DNA of 50,522 nt from an uncultured Gammaproteobacteria bacterium (GCA_905478855.1 CAJQKF010000003.1:1-50522), one strand, 5' to 3'. Counted from the stretch's first letter, positions 1-9,404 are shown. The notes: generated by a model from the letters alone, not told the origin. Program-made: numbers and translations.

Positions 1-127
1 CCGAACGAAGACATCAAGCATTAAACAAAATGACACCTGATACAATCTATTATCAATCCGCAGCCAAGATGGCTGCTTAACCTCGGAACGCGACTACAGG
101 ACTGTCCAATATTTGGGGTCCACTACT
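1..127 (+). mobile_element. IS3-family insertion sequence, 3' end (partial)
   Basis: This is the transposase-proximal terminus of an IS3-family element that runs off the left edge of the window. It holds the last codons of orfB, a short non-coding tail, and a tip reading (on the complementary strand) TGGACCCCAAATATTGGACA. The outer boundary lies between about 122 and 127. Bases 2-127 recur as an exact reverse complement at 50397-50522. The other IS end and any target-site duplication are outside the window, so the element cannot be named. Confidence 0.85.
3..80 (+). CDS. IS3-family transposase OrfB, C-terminal fragment
   Basis: Twenty-five codons and a TAA stop remain, starting ERRHQALNKMTPDTIYY. 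The motif R-H-Q-A-L-N-x-x-T-P is the typical C-terminal tail of IS3-family OrfB integrases (DDE, rve family), just after the catalytic domain. The gene is incomplete because the window starts inside it, so whether this copy is functional cannot be judged. An identical fragment lies on the minus strand at 50444-50521. Confidence 0.85.
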   Translation, partial: ERRHQALNKMTPDTIYYQSAAKMAA

Positions 128-484
128 GTGTACTGCCCAGATGATATAAACAATGGTTTAGTATGCTGATATTTCAGACAATATCAGTTATTACGACCGG
201 ACAGTCGAGCCATGACCAGGCTTACGAATTGAGACCAACGGTAAGTTTTACAAAATAAACATCCCGAATGGTGCTGTTTTGCCAATGTCTCGAATTCATG
301 TCTTAGCGTGAATTTTAGGAGTGGACTAAAAATTGTATTATACTGTACCATGGCCCAATTTTTTATTTGATTCAATGAGTTAGTGGTAACCCTGTTTTAT
401 CAAACTATTCGAAAATCAGGCCTTTTCTTCTTCCTTAACGGGACACCGGTGATAAATTATGCATATGCTTTTAAGGAAGATAAT
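128..484. other. Intergenic, no gene recognised
   Basis: This is the junction between the IS end and the MFS gene. Short open frames exist on both strands (for example 184-375 minus), but none has a recognisable product or a convincing ribosome binding site. An in-frame extension of the MFS gene back to 383 adds a sequence unlike the family. I see nothing else here. Confidence 0.4.
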
Positions 485-1642
485 ATGACATTTAACGGCC
501 AACATATTCGAATGGCCGGACTGTTCTTTGTGCAGGCGCTTTCCAGAGGAATTCTTCTTTCTGTTATTCCTTTGCAGGCCTTATCAATTTTTGGTGACGC
601 CCAAACTACAAGCGTACTTTACTTTGCCGTGAGTGCGGGCGGTATCCTAGCTGCACTCGGTATGCCAGCCCTCATAAAAACCATCGGAAACTATCATGTA
701 TTTCTGCTGGGAAGCCTACTAATGCTTATTTCAACGGCCTTGTTGTACTTTAATGACCCTGTGTATTTTGCCATTGGATTGTTTTGTCATATATTCTCTA
801 TCGCCGCCATAGAGGTTTCGCTCACCCTTTATGTGTTAGCACGAATCCCCAGAAAAGAACTTACCCAATTTGAACCTTTACGAATATTTTCCAGTGTTTT
901 GGCTCTAACCATTGGGCCTTTTTTGGGTGTTCTTATGGAGGCGCGCTTATCCCATGAATCGCCTTTTATATTTAGTGCCGTATGCGTTTTCCTTGCGCTG
1001 GGCTATTTCCGCATACTCGGATTAAATCGCGTTCAGATTCGAAGATCCGGGTCATCCGATATGAACCCACTGCAGTATATAAGTGCTTTTATTAAACAAC
1101 CGCGACTAAGACTAGCTTACGGATTAGTCACCGCACGTTCTTGCTGGTGGGCAATGTTCGTCATCTACACCCCAATATATGCGGTTCAGGTCGGTCTTGG
1201 AGAATTAGTGGGTGCGGCTATTGTTTCATTAGGCACAGCATGGACCTTGTCCGTCCCTTTTTGGGGCTGGTTTGGGCGAAAATACGGTGTTCAGTTTCTA
1301 CTGAAACTCGGCTTTATAACGACGAGTATTCTGACAATGCTAGTCTATAGCGCAACATCAATTCCAATACTGGCGGCCTCACTCATGGTAATAAGTGCTC
1401 TAGGCGCTACAATGTTGGATGGGATGGGGAATGTCCTATTCTATCGCGCGGTACGAGGCCGAGAGCGATCAGAAATGACCGCTGTATTTGCAACGTATAG
1501 GGATGTCAGTCAACTTGCCGCACCTGGACTATATGCAATTCTCTTGCAGGTTTTTGCCTTGCCTGTGGTTTTTATTAGTGCGTCTGCTTGGATGATGGTG
1601 GCATCGTGGTATTGCAAATATATTCCTAAACAGATGCGTTAG
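485..1642 (+). CDS. Major facilitator superfamily permease
   Basis: This is a polytopic inner-membrane protein of 385 residues, rich in hydrophobic stretches compatible with about 12 transmembrane helices in two halves split by a polar loop near residues 190-205. Size and layout fit MFS secondary transporters that use ion gradients to move small solutes. The frame is open back to 383, but the ATG at 485 is preferred: AAGGAAGA lies just upstream and the preceding 34 residues look non-native. The substrate cannot be read from the sequence. It stands alone between the IS end and pdxH, so context does not help. Confidence 0.8.
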   Translation: MTFNGQHIRMAGLFFVQALSRGILLSVIPLQALSIFGDAQTTSVLYFAVSAGGILAALGMPALIKTIGNYHVFLLGSLLMLISTALLYFNDPVYFAIGLFCHIFSIAAIEVSLTLYVLARIPRKELTQFEPLRIFSSVLALTIGPFLGVLMEARLSHESPFIFSAVCVFLALGYFRILGLNRVQIRRSGSSDMNPLQYISAFIKQPRLRLAYGLVTARSCWWAMFVIYTPIYAVQVGLGELVGAAIVSLGTAWTLSVPFWGWFGRKYGVQFLLKLGFITTSILTMLVYSATSIPILAASLMVISALGATMLDGMGNVLFYRAVRGRERSEMTAVFATYRDVSQLAAPGLYAILLQVFALPVVFISASAWMMVASWYCKYIPKQMR

Positions 1643-1996
1643 TAAATAAGGGCGGATGTTACTAGTAATATTTGGTCGCATGTATGAGACCGGCTGCACT
1701 AGTGAGCGCCAAAAACTGGATCACAATATCACCTGACTCTTAATCCGTAAGCCGCGGTTGAACATCCTCATAGAAATTGGCAAACAGGACGAAGGGGAGG
1801 CTGCGCAGAAACATACAGCTATCAGCCTAAAACACATTTCCACCCCTGATTATATCGGTTTTTCTCCACCACTAGATTTACCTACTGTAACGCAATCATG
1901 CTGCTATTTCGGTGTAGAAAAAATATTTAGCGGTTATACTCGATTCAACGAAAGTTCGTCACTACAAACTTATTATATCTAAGACTAAGACAGTAT
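1643..1996. other. Intergenic upstream of pdxH, no gene recognised
   Basis: An open frame of 74 codons (1758-1982, plus) fills part of this gap. It has no recognisable domain and no clear ribosome binding site, so I do not call it a gene. The AT-rich part just before 1997 probably carries the pdxH promoter, but I could not pick convincing -35/-10 boxes. Confidence 0.4.
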
Positions 1997-2632
1997 ATGG
2001 ATCTGAATAATTTACGCCGTGAATATTTACAAGACGGTCTGAGCCGCAATTTACTGGAGGATAATCCTGTGAATCAGTTCCAGAAATGGTTGAGGCAAGC
2101 CATCGATGCAGAGATTAAGGACCCCACTGCAATGTCGGTGGCCACGGTGGATGTGCATGGACAACCCCGTCAGCGATTCGTTTTGCTAAAGCAGATGGAC
2201 AATGATGGTTTTGTTTTCTTTACCAATTATGAAAGTAAAAAGGCTAGTGATATTGCATTGAACCCGCTTGTCAGTTTGCATTTTCCTTGGCATGCGCTGG
2301 AACGACAGGTGAAAATTTGCGGTCGAGCTGAAAAGGTTAAAACTTCTGAATCGCTTAAATATTTTCTTTCAAGACCGGAAGAAAGCCAGTTGGCTGCTTG
2401 GGCGTCTCGGCAGAGCAGCCGTCTGTCTTCTCGGCAAGCTTTGCTAAGTCAGTTTGCCGCCATGAAAGAGAAGTTTAAAAGTGGGTCTATTCCACTACCC
2501 GATTTCTGGGGTGGCTTTCGTGTTGTTCCCTCGTCAATCGAGTTCTGGCAAGGTGGCGGAAATCGACTGCATGATCGCTTTGAATATACAAGAAACGGTG
2601 ATGCGTGGGATATTCAGCGCCTTGCACCTTGA
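1997..2632 (+). CDS. pdxH: Pyridoxamine/pyridoxine 5'-phosphate oxidase
   Basis: PdxH oxidises pyridoxine or pyridoxamine 5'-phosphate to pyridoxal 5'-phosphate with FMN and O2, the last step of vitamin B6 synthesis and salvage in the cytoplasm. The 211-residue protein has the usual length. The N-terminal helix includes LRREY. The FMN-binding strand PRQRFVLLK is at about residues 56-64. The family C-terminal signature is complete: an FWQGG-x-NRLHDRF stretch and the terminal RLAP. It is monocistronic as far as can be seen; the next gene begins about 270 bases downstream. Confidence 0.95.
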   Translation: MDLNNLRREYLQDGLSRNLLEDNPVNQFQKWLRQAIDAEIKDPTAMSVATVDVHGQPRQRFVLLKQMDNDGFVFFTNYESKKASDIALNPLVSLHFPWHALERQVKICGRAEKVKTSESLKYFLSRPEESQLAAWASRQSSRLSSRQALLSQFAAMKEKFKSGSIPLPDFWGGFRVVPSSIEFWQGGGNRLHDRFEYTRNGDAWDIQRLAP

Positions 2633-2900
2633 CTAGGTGATATTGCTTGAACTGCAAAATATAATCTGAAGTCCTGATTTCAGATCTGACTATGCAGGAA
2701 GAAACAAGCAAAAATTCATCGATAATCTGAGCGATATAAGTCTAGATGAACGCAAACAACTTTACCGATTGATTTGCTGGAGTTTTCACCATGGCGTTGC
2801 TATGCTATCGATCCGTTATTCCTGATAAGCTCACATTACCACTCATCTAAAAGTAAAAGTCTGTCGACAAAAATGCACGGTTGTCCTGTTTCTGCTTGCA

Positions 2901-3617
2901 TTGTCCGTAGGAACAAACAACGCCGCTGATCTGAATGCAGCAGATATTGTTAAACAAGCGCTGGATCACTGGCGCGGTGTTTCTTCGGTGGGTGAGATGA
3001 CGATGCTGATCCACAGGCCGGACTGGGAACGGACAATGTCGATGAAAGCCTGGACTCAAGGCGCAGATAAATCTTTGATTCGGATAACCGCTCCGAAAAA
3101 AGATCGGGATAATTCTACGTTGCTGCTGGATAATAGTATGTGGAGCTATTCGCCGAAAATCAGACGTGTTATCCGCATTCCATCTTCAATGATGGGGCAA
3201 AGTTGGATGGGTTCGGACTTTTCCAACAATGACGTATCACGATCTGATGATATTGTTGATCAATATACCCATACCTTGCTCGGAACCAGCGTTTTAGATG
3301 GTAAGGTTGTATACCAAATTCAATCGGTTCCATTGGAAGAAGCCGCCATAGTCTGGGGTAGGGAAGTGCTAACTATCCGCGACGACTGGGTCTTACTGGA
3401 GCAACTGTTCTATGACCAAGATGATGTGCTGGTACAGAAACTGGAAACCCTTGAGATTGGCAAAATGGGTGGGCGCACCAGCGCTTTGCGTCAACGCATG
3501 GAAAAAGTGGGTGTTGAGGGTGAATGGACTGAAATACAGATAAATCAAATGGATTATGAAGTTGATCTAGATGATCGATTGTTTACTGTGGCAAATCTGA
3601 AAAACCCTAGAGAATAA
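2901..3617 (+). CDS. LolA-like outer membrane lipoprotein-sorting protein
   Basis: This is a periplasmic carrier of the LolA-like superfamily (the LolA_like type found with FtsX-type ABC transporters). Such proteins have an open beta-barrel groove that shields an acyl chain between the inner and outer membranes. Family-type features are the stretch SMMGQSWMGSDFSNND (about residues 94-109) and a GxxVYQIQSVP strand. TTG 2901 opens the listed frame, but it falls inside a typical signal peptide: the frame continues upstream to 2829 and encodes a basic stretch followed by VVLFLLAL, ending near AAD. No ATG, GTG or TTG start precedes that stretch, so the true start is unresolved. It is the first gene of a run with two permeases, an ATPase and a beta-barrel. 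Confidence 0.8.
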   Translation: MSVGTNNAADLNAADIVKQALDHWRGVSSVGEMTMLIHRPDWERTMSMKAWTQGADKSLIRITAPKKDRDNSTLLLDNSMWSYSPKIRRVIRIPSSMMGQSWMGSDFSNNDVSRSDDIVDQYTHTLLGTSVLDGKVVYQIQSVPLEEAAIVWGREVLTIRDDWVLLEQLFYDQDDVLVQKLETLEIGKMGGRTSALRQRMEKVGVEGEWTEIQINQMDYEVDLDDRLFTVANLKNPRE

Positions 3618-3631
3618 AATTTCCCCTATAA

Positions 3632-4939
3632 ATGCTGCTGAACAATATCACTTTTCGTCTAGCTTGGAGGAATCTCTGGAGGCAACCCAGAAGGACATTG
3701 CTGACGCTGGGTGCTATGGTTTTCGCCAACATTATTCTTGTCTGTATGATATCGCTCCAGTTTGGGATGTATGGTCTGATGATCGACAATACGCTATCCA
3801 TGCTCACCGGGCACCTTAAGGTTCTGGCGCTGAATTATAAGGATGATGGAAAAATTCGTCAGAGTATTGACGAAGCGGAAACTCTGGCTCGGCAGTTAAG
3901 AAATGATCTGAATCGCCTCAAAAATAAAAATTTTGAAGGGGAAAGCGCTGCAAATAATGATACTGAAGGCGAAAACAATTCGGTGAAAATAGCTGTTCGA
4001 GGCAAGGCATTTGCACTGGCCTCCAGTGAAGATCGAAGTTTCGGTATTCTGGTAATGGGTGTCGAGCCCGAGCACGAACCCCAGGTTTCTTCTATTCCGG
4101 GGCTAATTCAGAGAGGCCGATATTTGTCGGATTCAAAGGCTGAAGAAATCGTCATTGGCAGTGTGTTGGCGCGTAATCTGCAGGTGGATCTGGACGACGA
4201 AATTACCCTCATAGGCAGTGGTCATGATGGTTCGTTTGCAGCAGCGGTAATTACGGTTGTGGGCATTACGCAAAGCGGAATGACAGATCTAGATAGAAGT
4301 ATTGCCCAGATGCCGCTGCAATTATTTCAGGAAACCTTTGCCATGGGTAATGGAGCCCATGAAATTGTAATTCGGGCTCCAGATCTATCAGATGTTGAGG
4401 AAATCAGTATCAGAGCACAAAGACTGCTTGATGATCGCCCCAGTCTTGTACTACACGACTGGGATGATCTTGAACCTGGTTTAAAGCAGAGTATTCAAGC
4501 GGATCTGTTCAGTGCGTGGTTTATGTACGGTGTACTGATAACGCTGGTCGCTTTCAGTGTATTGAATACGATGTTGATGTCGGTTTTGGAGAGAACTCGG
4601 GAATTTGGAATTGTTATGTCCCTGGGATTAACACCCGGACGATTGGGGCGTCTGGTAATTCTTGAAACAGCCATCATGGGTGTCCTTGGATTGGCCGCAG
4701 GTATTCTCATTGGGACTGGGCTGGTCGCTTGGGCTGGAATTTATGGGATCACTTTTCCGGGTATGGATGAGATGGGAAAGCAATTTAATCTGCCCGCCAG
4801 AATTTACCCCGATTTAACTGTATTCCAGCTTGCTCTGGGACCCTCGATTGTTTTCGCCGCCACATTGCTGTCTTCTTTGTGGCCAGCTCTGCGGCTGCAT
4901 TGGCTTGAGCCTGTCCAGGCTATGAGAGCAGCCGGGTGA
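3632..4939 (+). CDS. ABC transporter permease, FtsX/LolC-type (first)
   Basis: This 435-residue protein has the MacB/LolCE architecture. An N-terminal amphipathic segment (LAWRNLWRQPRRTLLTLGAM) leads into TM1. A large periplasmic domain follows at about residues 50-290. Three C-terminal helices form the FtsX domain with ERTREFGIVMSLG after TM2, the usual coupling-helix motif. Type VII ABC systems of this kind do not pass substrate through the membrane; they extract lipids or lipoproteins, or drive periplasmic work. It starts 14 bases after the LolA-like gene and overlaps the second permease by 4 bases, so the two are probably co-translated and form a heterodimer. Confidence 0.88.
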   Translation: MLLNNITFRLAWRNLWRQPRRTLLTLGAMVFANIILVCMISLQFGMYGLMIDNTLSMLTGHLKVLALNYKDDGKIRQSIDEAETLARQLRNDLNRLKNKNFEGESAANNDTEGENNSVKIAVRGKAFALASSEDRSFGILVMGVEPEHEPQVSSIPGLIQRGRYLSDSKAEEIVIGSVLARNLQVDLDDEITLIGSGHDGSFAAAVITVVGITQSGMTDLDRSIAQMPLQLFQETFAMGNGAHEIVIRAPDLSDVEEISIRAQRLLDDRPSLVLHDWDDLEPGLKQSIQADLFSAWFMYGVLITLVAFSVLNTMLMSVLERTREFGIVMSLGLTPGRLGRLVILETAIMGVLGLAAGILIGTGLVAWAGIYGITFPGMDEMGKQFNLPARIYPDLTVFQLALGPSIVFAATLLSSLWPALRLHWLEPVQAMRAAG

Positions 4940-6168
4940 AGATGATAGCAATTATTTTCCGCCTAGCATGGCGCAATTTGTGGCGCAATAACCGCAGAAC
5001 GTTGATCATGCTGGTCACTATCGCCGTCGGAATCTGGGCGATGATTTTTATGACTGCATTAATGCGGGGTATGGTGAACAAGATGGTGCGTGATGCGGTA
5101 AAAGTCTTGCCCGGTCATGTTCAGATACATCATCCGGATTACCTGGACGATCCGAATATCGTAAACTCTATTGAAGAACACCCCGATGGGATATTACTGC
5201 AAGTACTTAACGGGCCGGATATTGTGGCCTGGTCCAGCAGGGTGCGTGTGGCGGCGATAATTTCAAGCGCTCGGGAGTCACGAAGTATCACCTTGTTGGG
5301 TGTTGATCCTGCCACGGAGTCAGAGGTTTCCTTTGTTGCGGGGAAAATTGTTCAGGGAAGTTTTCTCAACGATGGGGATGATGATGGAATTATTGTAGGC
5401 AGGAAGCTTACCGAAACCCTGGAAACCGGACTGGGCAAACGAATAGTGATTATGAGTCAGGATCCCGATAATGAAATTGTTGATCGCGGTTTTCGAATAA
5501 CGGGGGTATTCGACGCGAATACAGAAGCCCTTGAAGAAGGTTATGTTTTTACCGGTGTAACTGCAGCCCAGAATTTTCTCGGCATTCCCGGCCGTGTTCA
5601 CGAGGTGGCCATAGTCGGAAGAGGTTTTCGACAAATTGACGGTATGTATCAAGCAGTAAAAAATGCTGCCGGGCCCAACTTCAGTGTTTTACCCTGGACA
5701 GAACTTAACAGTTATCTTGGAACCATGCTGGGAGTGATGGATGGTTTCGTACTGGTTTGGTTTATGGTTGTATTTCTGGCTTTATCTTTTGGCTTGGTCA
5801 ATACCCTGGTAATGGCGATTTTTGAGCGGGTTAGGGAAATAGGCCTGATGCTTGCCTTGGGAGTAAAACCAATGATTATCCTAGCCCAGATTATTGTGGA
5901 ATCAGTATGCTTGCTTTTTTTTGGCGCACTGACAGGTAACCTAGTGGCATGGCTGACCATTAGGCCGTTACAGGATGGTATTGACCTGTCGAGCTATGCC
6001 GAAGGCCTCGAGATGTTCGGTTATTCAACCATTCTCTATCCGGAAATGACCGTAGAGGATGTGTTTACTGCAAATGTTGTAGTGCTTTCCCTGGGAATCA
6101 TTGCGAGTCTCTTTCCGGCGATACGCGCTTCACGCTATCAACCCGTAGAAGCATTGATTAAAGTGTAG
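4936..6168 (+). CDS. ABC transporter permease, FtsX/LolC-type (second)
   Basis: This second permease of 410 residues has the same plan as its neighbour: LAWRNLWRNNRRTL before TM1, a periplasmic domain, and three C-terminal helices with FERVREIGLMLALG and a terminal RYQPVEALI. The GTG start at 4936 overlaps the stop of the first permease (GTGA), a classic coupling arrangement; ATG 4942 is an alternative. Two distinct permeases beside one ATPase recall LolCDE rather than homodimeric MacB. The cargo is unknown. Confidence 0.88.
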   Translation: MKMIAIIFRLAWRNLWRNNRRTLIMLVTIAVGIWAMIFMTALMRGMVNKMVRDAVKVLPGHVQIHHPDYLDDPNIVNSIEEHPDGILLQVLNGPDIVAWSSRVRVAAIISSARESRSITLLGVDPATESEVSFVAGKIVQGSFLNDGDDDGIIVGRKLTETLETGLGKRIVIMSQDPDNEIVDRGFRITGVFDANTEALEEGYVFTGVTAAQNFLGIPGRVHEVAIVGRGFRQIDGMYQAVKNAAGPNFSVLPWTELNSYLGTMLGVMDGFVLVWFMVVFLALSFGLVNTLVMAIFERVREIGLMLALGVKPMIILAQIIVESVCLLFFGALTGNLVAWLTIRPLQDGIDLSSYAEGLEMFGYSTILYPEMTVEDVFTANVVVLSLGIIASLFPAIRASRYQPVEALIKV

Positions 6169-6273
6169 ATATGATGACATTGAAAATTAAACTAGAGAAC
6201 TCTGATGCAAAAATTCGAACAGACTCTGGGGCTTTTTATCTGATTTGCAGTTTTTTGATTTCAGGAGTGCATC

Positions 6274-6966
6274 ATGAGTGACATTCGATGCGTGAATCTG
6301 TGTCGCACCTTCCATCAGGGGGATATCACGGTAACCGGTCTGGACCATGTTTCCATTGACATTAAAAAGGGCGAGTTTGTTTGTCTGGTTGCCCCATCTG
6401 GCGGTGGCAAAACCACACTTCTTAATGCAATCGGCGGCCTTGATAAACCCGATTCTGGCGAGGTATGGATTGCCGGTAAGCGTATCGATAATATGGGAAA
6501 GTCTGCTCTAGCAGAAATGCGCCTCAACAATATCGGTTTTGTTTTTCAGGCCTATAATTTGATTCCGGTGCTAACGGCCCGGGAAAATATCGAATTTGTA
6601 ATGGAAGTGCAGGGCATTCCTGCTGCAGATCGACACCGAAGGTCAGCAGCAATTTTAACTGAGGTAGGGCTCGAAGGACTAGAGGATCGAAGGCCCGCAA
6701 AAATGTCCGGAGGACAGCAACAGCGGGTGGCGGTAGCTCGGGCAATTGTGGCGAAGCCTGAAATAGTCTTGGCCGATGAGCCCACGGCAAACCTCGATTC
6801 AAGTTCCGCAGAACAGTTAATGGACTTATTTGTTTCTCTTAATAAAAACCACAATACGACTTTCGTTATCGCAACACACGATCAAAGAGTGATGGAATAT
6901 GCAAGACGGATCGTCAAAATGCTGGATGGAAGAATTGATCAGGACATTCCGCAAGATCCTAGATAG
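6274..6966 (+). CDS. ABC transporter ATP-binding protein, LolD/MacB-type
   Basis: This is the cytoplasmic ATPase of the neighbouring FtsX-type permeases, 230 residues. Visible motifs are Walker A APSGGGKTT (40-48), Q-loop Q92, signature MSGGQ (144-148), Walker B IVLADE (164-169) and the H-loop H202. The first Walker A position is Ala where Gly is usual; the Lys and Thr that bind phosphate are intact, so activity is expected. The start has a good ribosome binding site (CAGGAGTG). It lies 105 bases after the second permease, and its end runs close to the beta-barrel gene. It is a different protein from the essential LolD, which would be expected elsewhere. Confidence 0.9.
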   Translation: MSDIRCVNLCRTFHQGDITVTGLDHVSIDIKKGEFVCLVAPSGGGKTTLLNAIGGLDKPDSGEVWIAGKRIDNMGKSALAEMRLNNIGFVFQAYNLIPVLTARENIEFVMEVQGIPAADRHRRSAAILTEVGLEGLEDRRPAKMSGGQQQRVAVARAIVAKPEIVLADEPTANLDSSSAEQLMDLFVSLNKNHNTTFVIATHDQRVMEYARRIVKMLDGRIDQDIPQDPR

Positions 6967-6991
6967 ACAATCAGTCGGATCGGCAAATAAT

Positions 6992-8290
6992 ATGTTGTCA
7001 AAGGCGGTGCACCGCATGGGCGTTGCAAGTGTTATGGTTGTTCTTTTGGCGCACACGGCTCTTTCCTACTCTGCAGATATAGTGAGTTACAAACTTGGCG
7101 GTCATATCCAATCCCGAGTTGCGACTCAGGTATTTTCCGAGGACAGTATTTTTAGGAATTTGAGCGGAGCAAATGCTCATGACTTTACTAACGATCTGCG
7201 GATTAATTTTGACGCCGATACGGGTAACTGGAAATTAGATACCGACGCCCAGATTATTGCACTTTATGGAGAGTCTGTTGAATATTCTCGGCGACTAGAA
7301 AACCAAATTACAAAGTTTGATATGTTGTTCGGCCGATTACCTAACGATGATCGACGCTGGTGGGATTTAACCCAAGTTTTCGAAGATGAAAATAAAACTG
7401 TGCTTTTGGGTCGACTTGATCGACTTGCATTTTCCTATACTGGATCATCGACTTCTTTCCGCTTTGGCCGACAGGCGTTAAGTTGGGGCAACGGATTATT
7501 CTATTCGCCCACGGATATCGTTAATCCATTTGATCCCACGCAGATTGATACCGAGTACAAAACCGGTGATGACATGCTCTACGGGCAGTATTTGCAGGCT
7601 AGCGGTAATGACCTTGAAGTTAGTTATGTGGTTCGCCGGAAGCCGTTAACGGGAAAGGTGGAGAGCAATCAGGCAACTTATGCAGCTAGGTATAATGGTT
7701 TTAAAGGAATGGCTGAGTACAATGTGATGCTAGCCATGCATTACGATGAATGGATGACCGGCCTCGGGGTCAGTTTTGATGCTGCAGGTGCGGTATGGAG
7801 AAGTGATGTAGTTCTAAGTGACACGGATACAAGCGGCCTGAAAACACAGTTAGTCGTGAACTCAAGCTATTCATGGATGTGGGCAGGTAGAAATGCAACT
7901 GGAAGTATCGAATATTTTTTTAACGGTTTCGGACGGGATGATGGTTGTTATTCAGGGCAATGCCTGGAACAAAGCGCGGAGCTGCTAACCCGGGTCGCCC
8001 GAGGACAGTTGTATAATCTGGGCCGTCATTATTTTGGCGGCAGCATAACAACCGAAATGTCACCACTTTTCACTCTGACACATAATTTGTTCTGGAATCT
8101 ATCCGATGGTAGTGCATTGTTTCAGTCGGTAACTCGAAGCAGCCTGGGAAATAACCTCGATTTGTTGGCGGCTTTGAGCGTTCCAATTGGGCCTTCAGGT
8201 ACTGAATACGGCGGTTTAGACGCGTCGGATTCGGGCCAGAGTTTTTCCATTGATATGCAGATTTTTATGAGGTTAGCGTGGTACTTCTAG
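6992..8290 (+). CDS. Predicted outer-membrane beta-barrel protein
   Basis: The product is about 432 residues and starts with a signal peptide (MGVASVMVVLLAHTALSYSA, cleaved near SYSAD). Alternating polar and hydrophobic strands rich in Tyr, Trp and Gly follow, with motifs such as FRFGRQALSWGNGLFYSP that are seen in DUF1302-like and porin-like barrels. The chain ends in a strand closing with aromatic residues (LAWYF), the usual OmpA/BamA-type recognition end. The frame is open from 6899, inside the ATPase gene, but ATG 6992 (or 7016) gives a proper signal peptide. As last gene of the ABC-LolA-like run it is likely the outer-membrane acceptor or a partner. That role is inferred only. Confidence 0.7.
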   Translation: MLSKAVHRMGVASVMVVLLAHTALSYSADIVSYKLGGHIQSRVATQVFSEDSIFRNLSGANAHDFTNDLRINFDADTGNWKLDTDAQIIALYGESVEYSRRLENQITKFDMLFGRLPNDDRRWWDLTQVFEDENKTVLLGRLDRLAFSYTGSSTSFRFGRQALSWGNGLFYSPTDIVNPFDPTQIDTEYKTGDDMLYGQYLQASGNDLEVSYVVRRKPLTGKVESNQATYAARYNGFKGMAEYNVMLAMHYDEWMTGLGVSFDAAGAVWRSDVVLSDTDTSGLKTQLVVNSSYSWMWAGRNATGSIEYFFNGFGRDDGCYSGQCLEQSAELLTRVARGQLYNLGRHYFGGSITTEMSPLFTLTHNLFWNLSDGSALFQSVTRSSLGNNLDLLAALSVPIGPSGTEYGGLDASDSGQSFSIDMQIFMRLAWYF

Positions 8291-8417
8291 GTATGGGTAA
8301 AATCTACCATCAAGTTCGTTCAATCCGATCTAGAGCAAAGACTACACCTAATATTCTGAAAAACATTACGGCAACTGATATTATTAGACAACTGTTTTTC
8401 CAATAAGGTATAAAATT

Positions 8418-9404
8418 ATGGCAACGATGCGTGTCGTTGATATGCAACACCCCGGTGATGCAAAAGTATTGTTCTTGATAGAGCAACCCCGCCCTACAAT
8501 AGGCTCCAAGGATGTTTTGATTCAGGTAAAAGCTGCCGGGGTAAATGGTCCTGACATTGCCCAGCGCAAAGGACTTTATCCGCCACCACCGGGTGCTTCA
8601 CCTCTACTTGGGTTAGAAGTAGCAGGCATCATTGTTGAGGTAGGTGACCAGGTTCAAGATATTACTGTAGGTCAAGAAGTTTGTGCATTAGTACCTGGAG
8701 GCGGATACGCGGAATACGTAAAAACACCTGCCGCCCATTGTTTATCTATTCCAGACGGATTAACTATGGAAGAGGCCGCAGCCCTTCCTGAAACATTCTT
8801 TACTGTTTGGCACAATCTATATGATCGAGGAAGGCTAAAAGCTGGGGAAACCGTTCTGATACACGGTGGAAGTGGTGGCATTGGCAGTACCGCTGCACAA
8901 ATGGCTTCCGCCATGGGTAGTCGTGTAATCGTTACGGCGGGTAGTGATGAAAAATGTGAAGCGTGTCTTAGTTTTGGAGCCGACGCCGCGATTAACTACA
9001 AAACCCACGACTTCGTTGACGAAGTTAATAAGTTAACGGATGGTCGGGGTGTAGATGTTATTCTCGACATGATTGGCGGGGAATATATACGCCGCAATAT
9101 AAAGTCGCTAGCTTTTGAGGGACGATTGGTTTCCATCGCGTTTAATCAAGGCGCCAAAGTCGAGGTTAATATAATGACCATTATGGGAAAACGATTAACA
9201 TGGACTGGTTCAACGTTAAGACCCCAATCGGCCGAGGTAAAAGCGGGTATAGCCCGGAATCTTGAGAAAGAAATATGGCCGTTAATAGATGCTGGAAAGA
9301 TACGGTCGATAATAGATCAAAGTTACCCAGTAGAACACGTTAAAACGGCTCATGAACGGATGGAATCTTCCGCTCACATTGGAAAACTAGTTCTAACCTT
9401 TTGA
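8418..9404 (+). CDS. NAD(P)H quinone oxidoreductase, PIG3-like
   Basis: This is a zinc-free medium-chain dehydrogenase/reductase of 328 residues, similar to the TP53I3/PIG3 quinone oxidoreductases that reduce quinones with NADPH. An N-terminal GroES-like fold (to about residue 120) is followed by a Rossmann domain with HGGSGGIGSTAAQMA. The stretch LTWTGSTLRPQSAEVKA is typical of this subfamily. The catalytic-zinc and structural-zinc cysteines of alcohol dehydrogenases are absent. AAGG upstream of ATG 8418 supports the start. It lies 127 bases after the beta-barrel gene and before a second MDR gene; the physiological substrate is not known. Confidence 0.88.
   Translation: MATMRVVDMQHPGDAKVLFLIEQPRPTIGSKDVLIQVKAAGVNGPDIAQRKGLYPPPPGASPLLGLEVAGIIVEVGDQVQDITVGQEVCALVPGGGYAEYVKTPAAHCLSIPDGLTMEEAAALPETFFTVWHNLYDRGRLKAGETVLIHGGSGGIGSTAAQMASAMGSRVIVTAGSDEKCEACLSFGADAAINYKTHDFVDEVNKLTDGRGVDVILDMIGGEYIRRNIKSLAFEGRLVSIAFNQGAKVEVNIMTIMGKRLTWTGSTLRPQSAEVKAGIARNLEKEIWPLIDAGKIRSIIDQSYPVEHVKTAHERMESSAHIGKLVLTF

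Noticed and set aside
383..484. Longer start for the MFS permease
   Set aside because: The extension lacks a ribosome binding site and resembles no MFS N-terminus, whereas ATG 485 has AAGGAAGA just upstream.
1720..1780. Possible tRNA fragment around GACTCTTAATCCGTAAG
   Set aside because: It resembles an anticodon arm only loosely; the stem does not pair and no acceptor or T arm follows.
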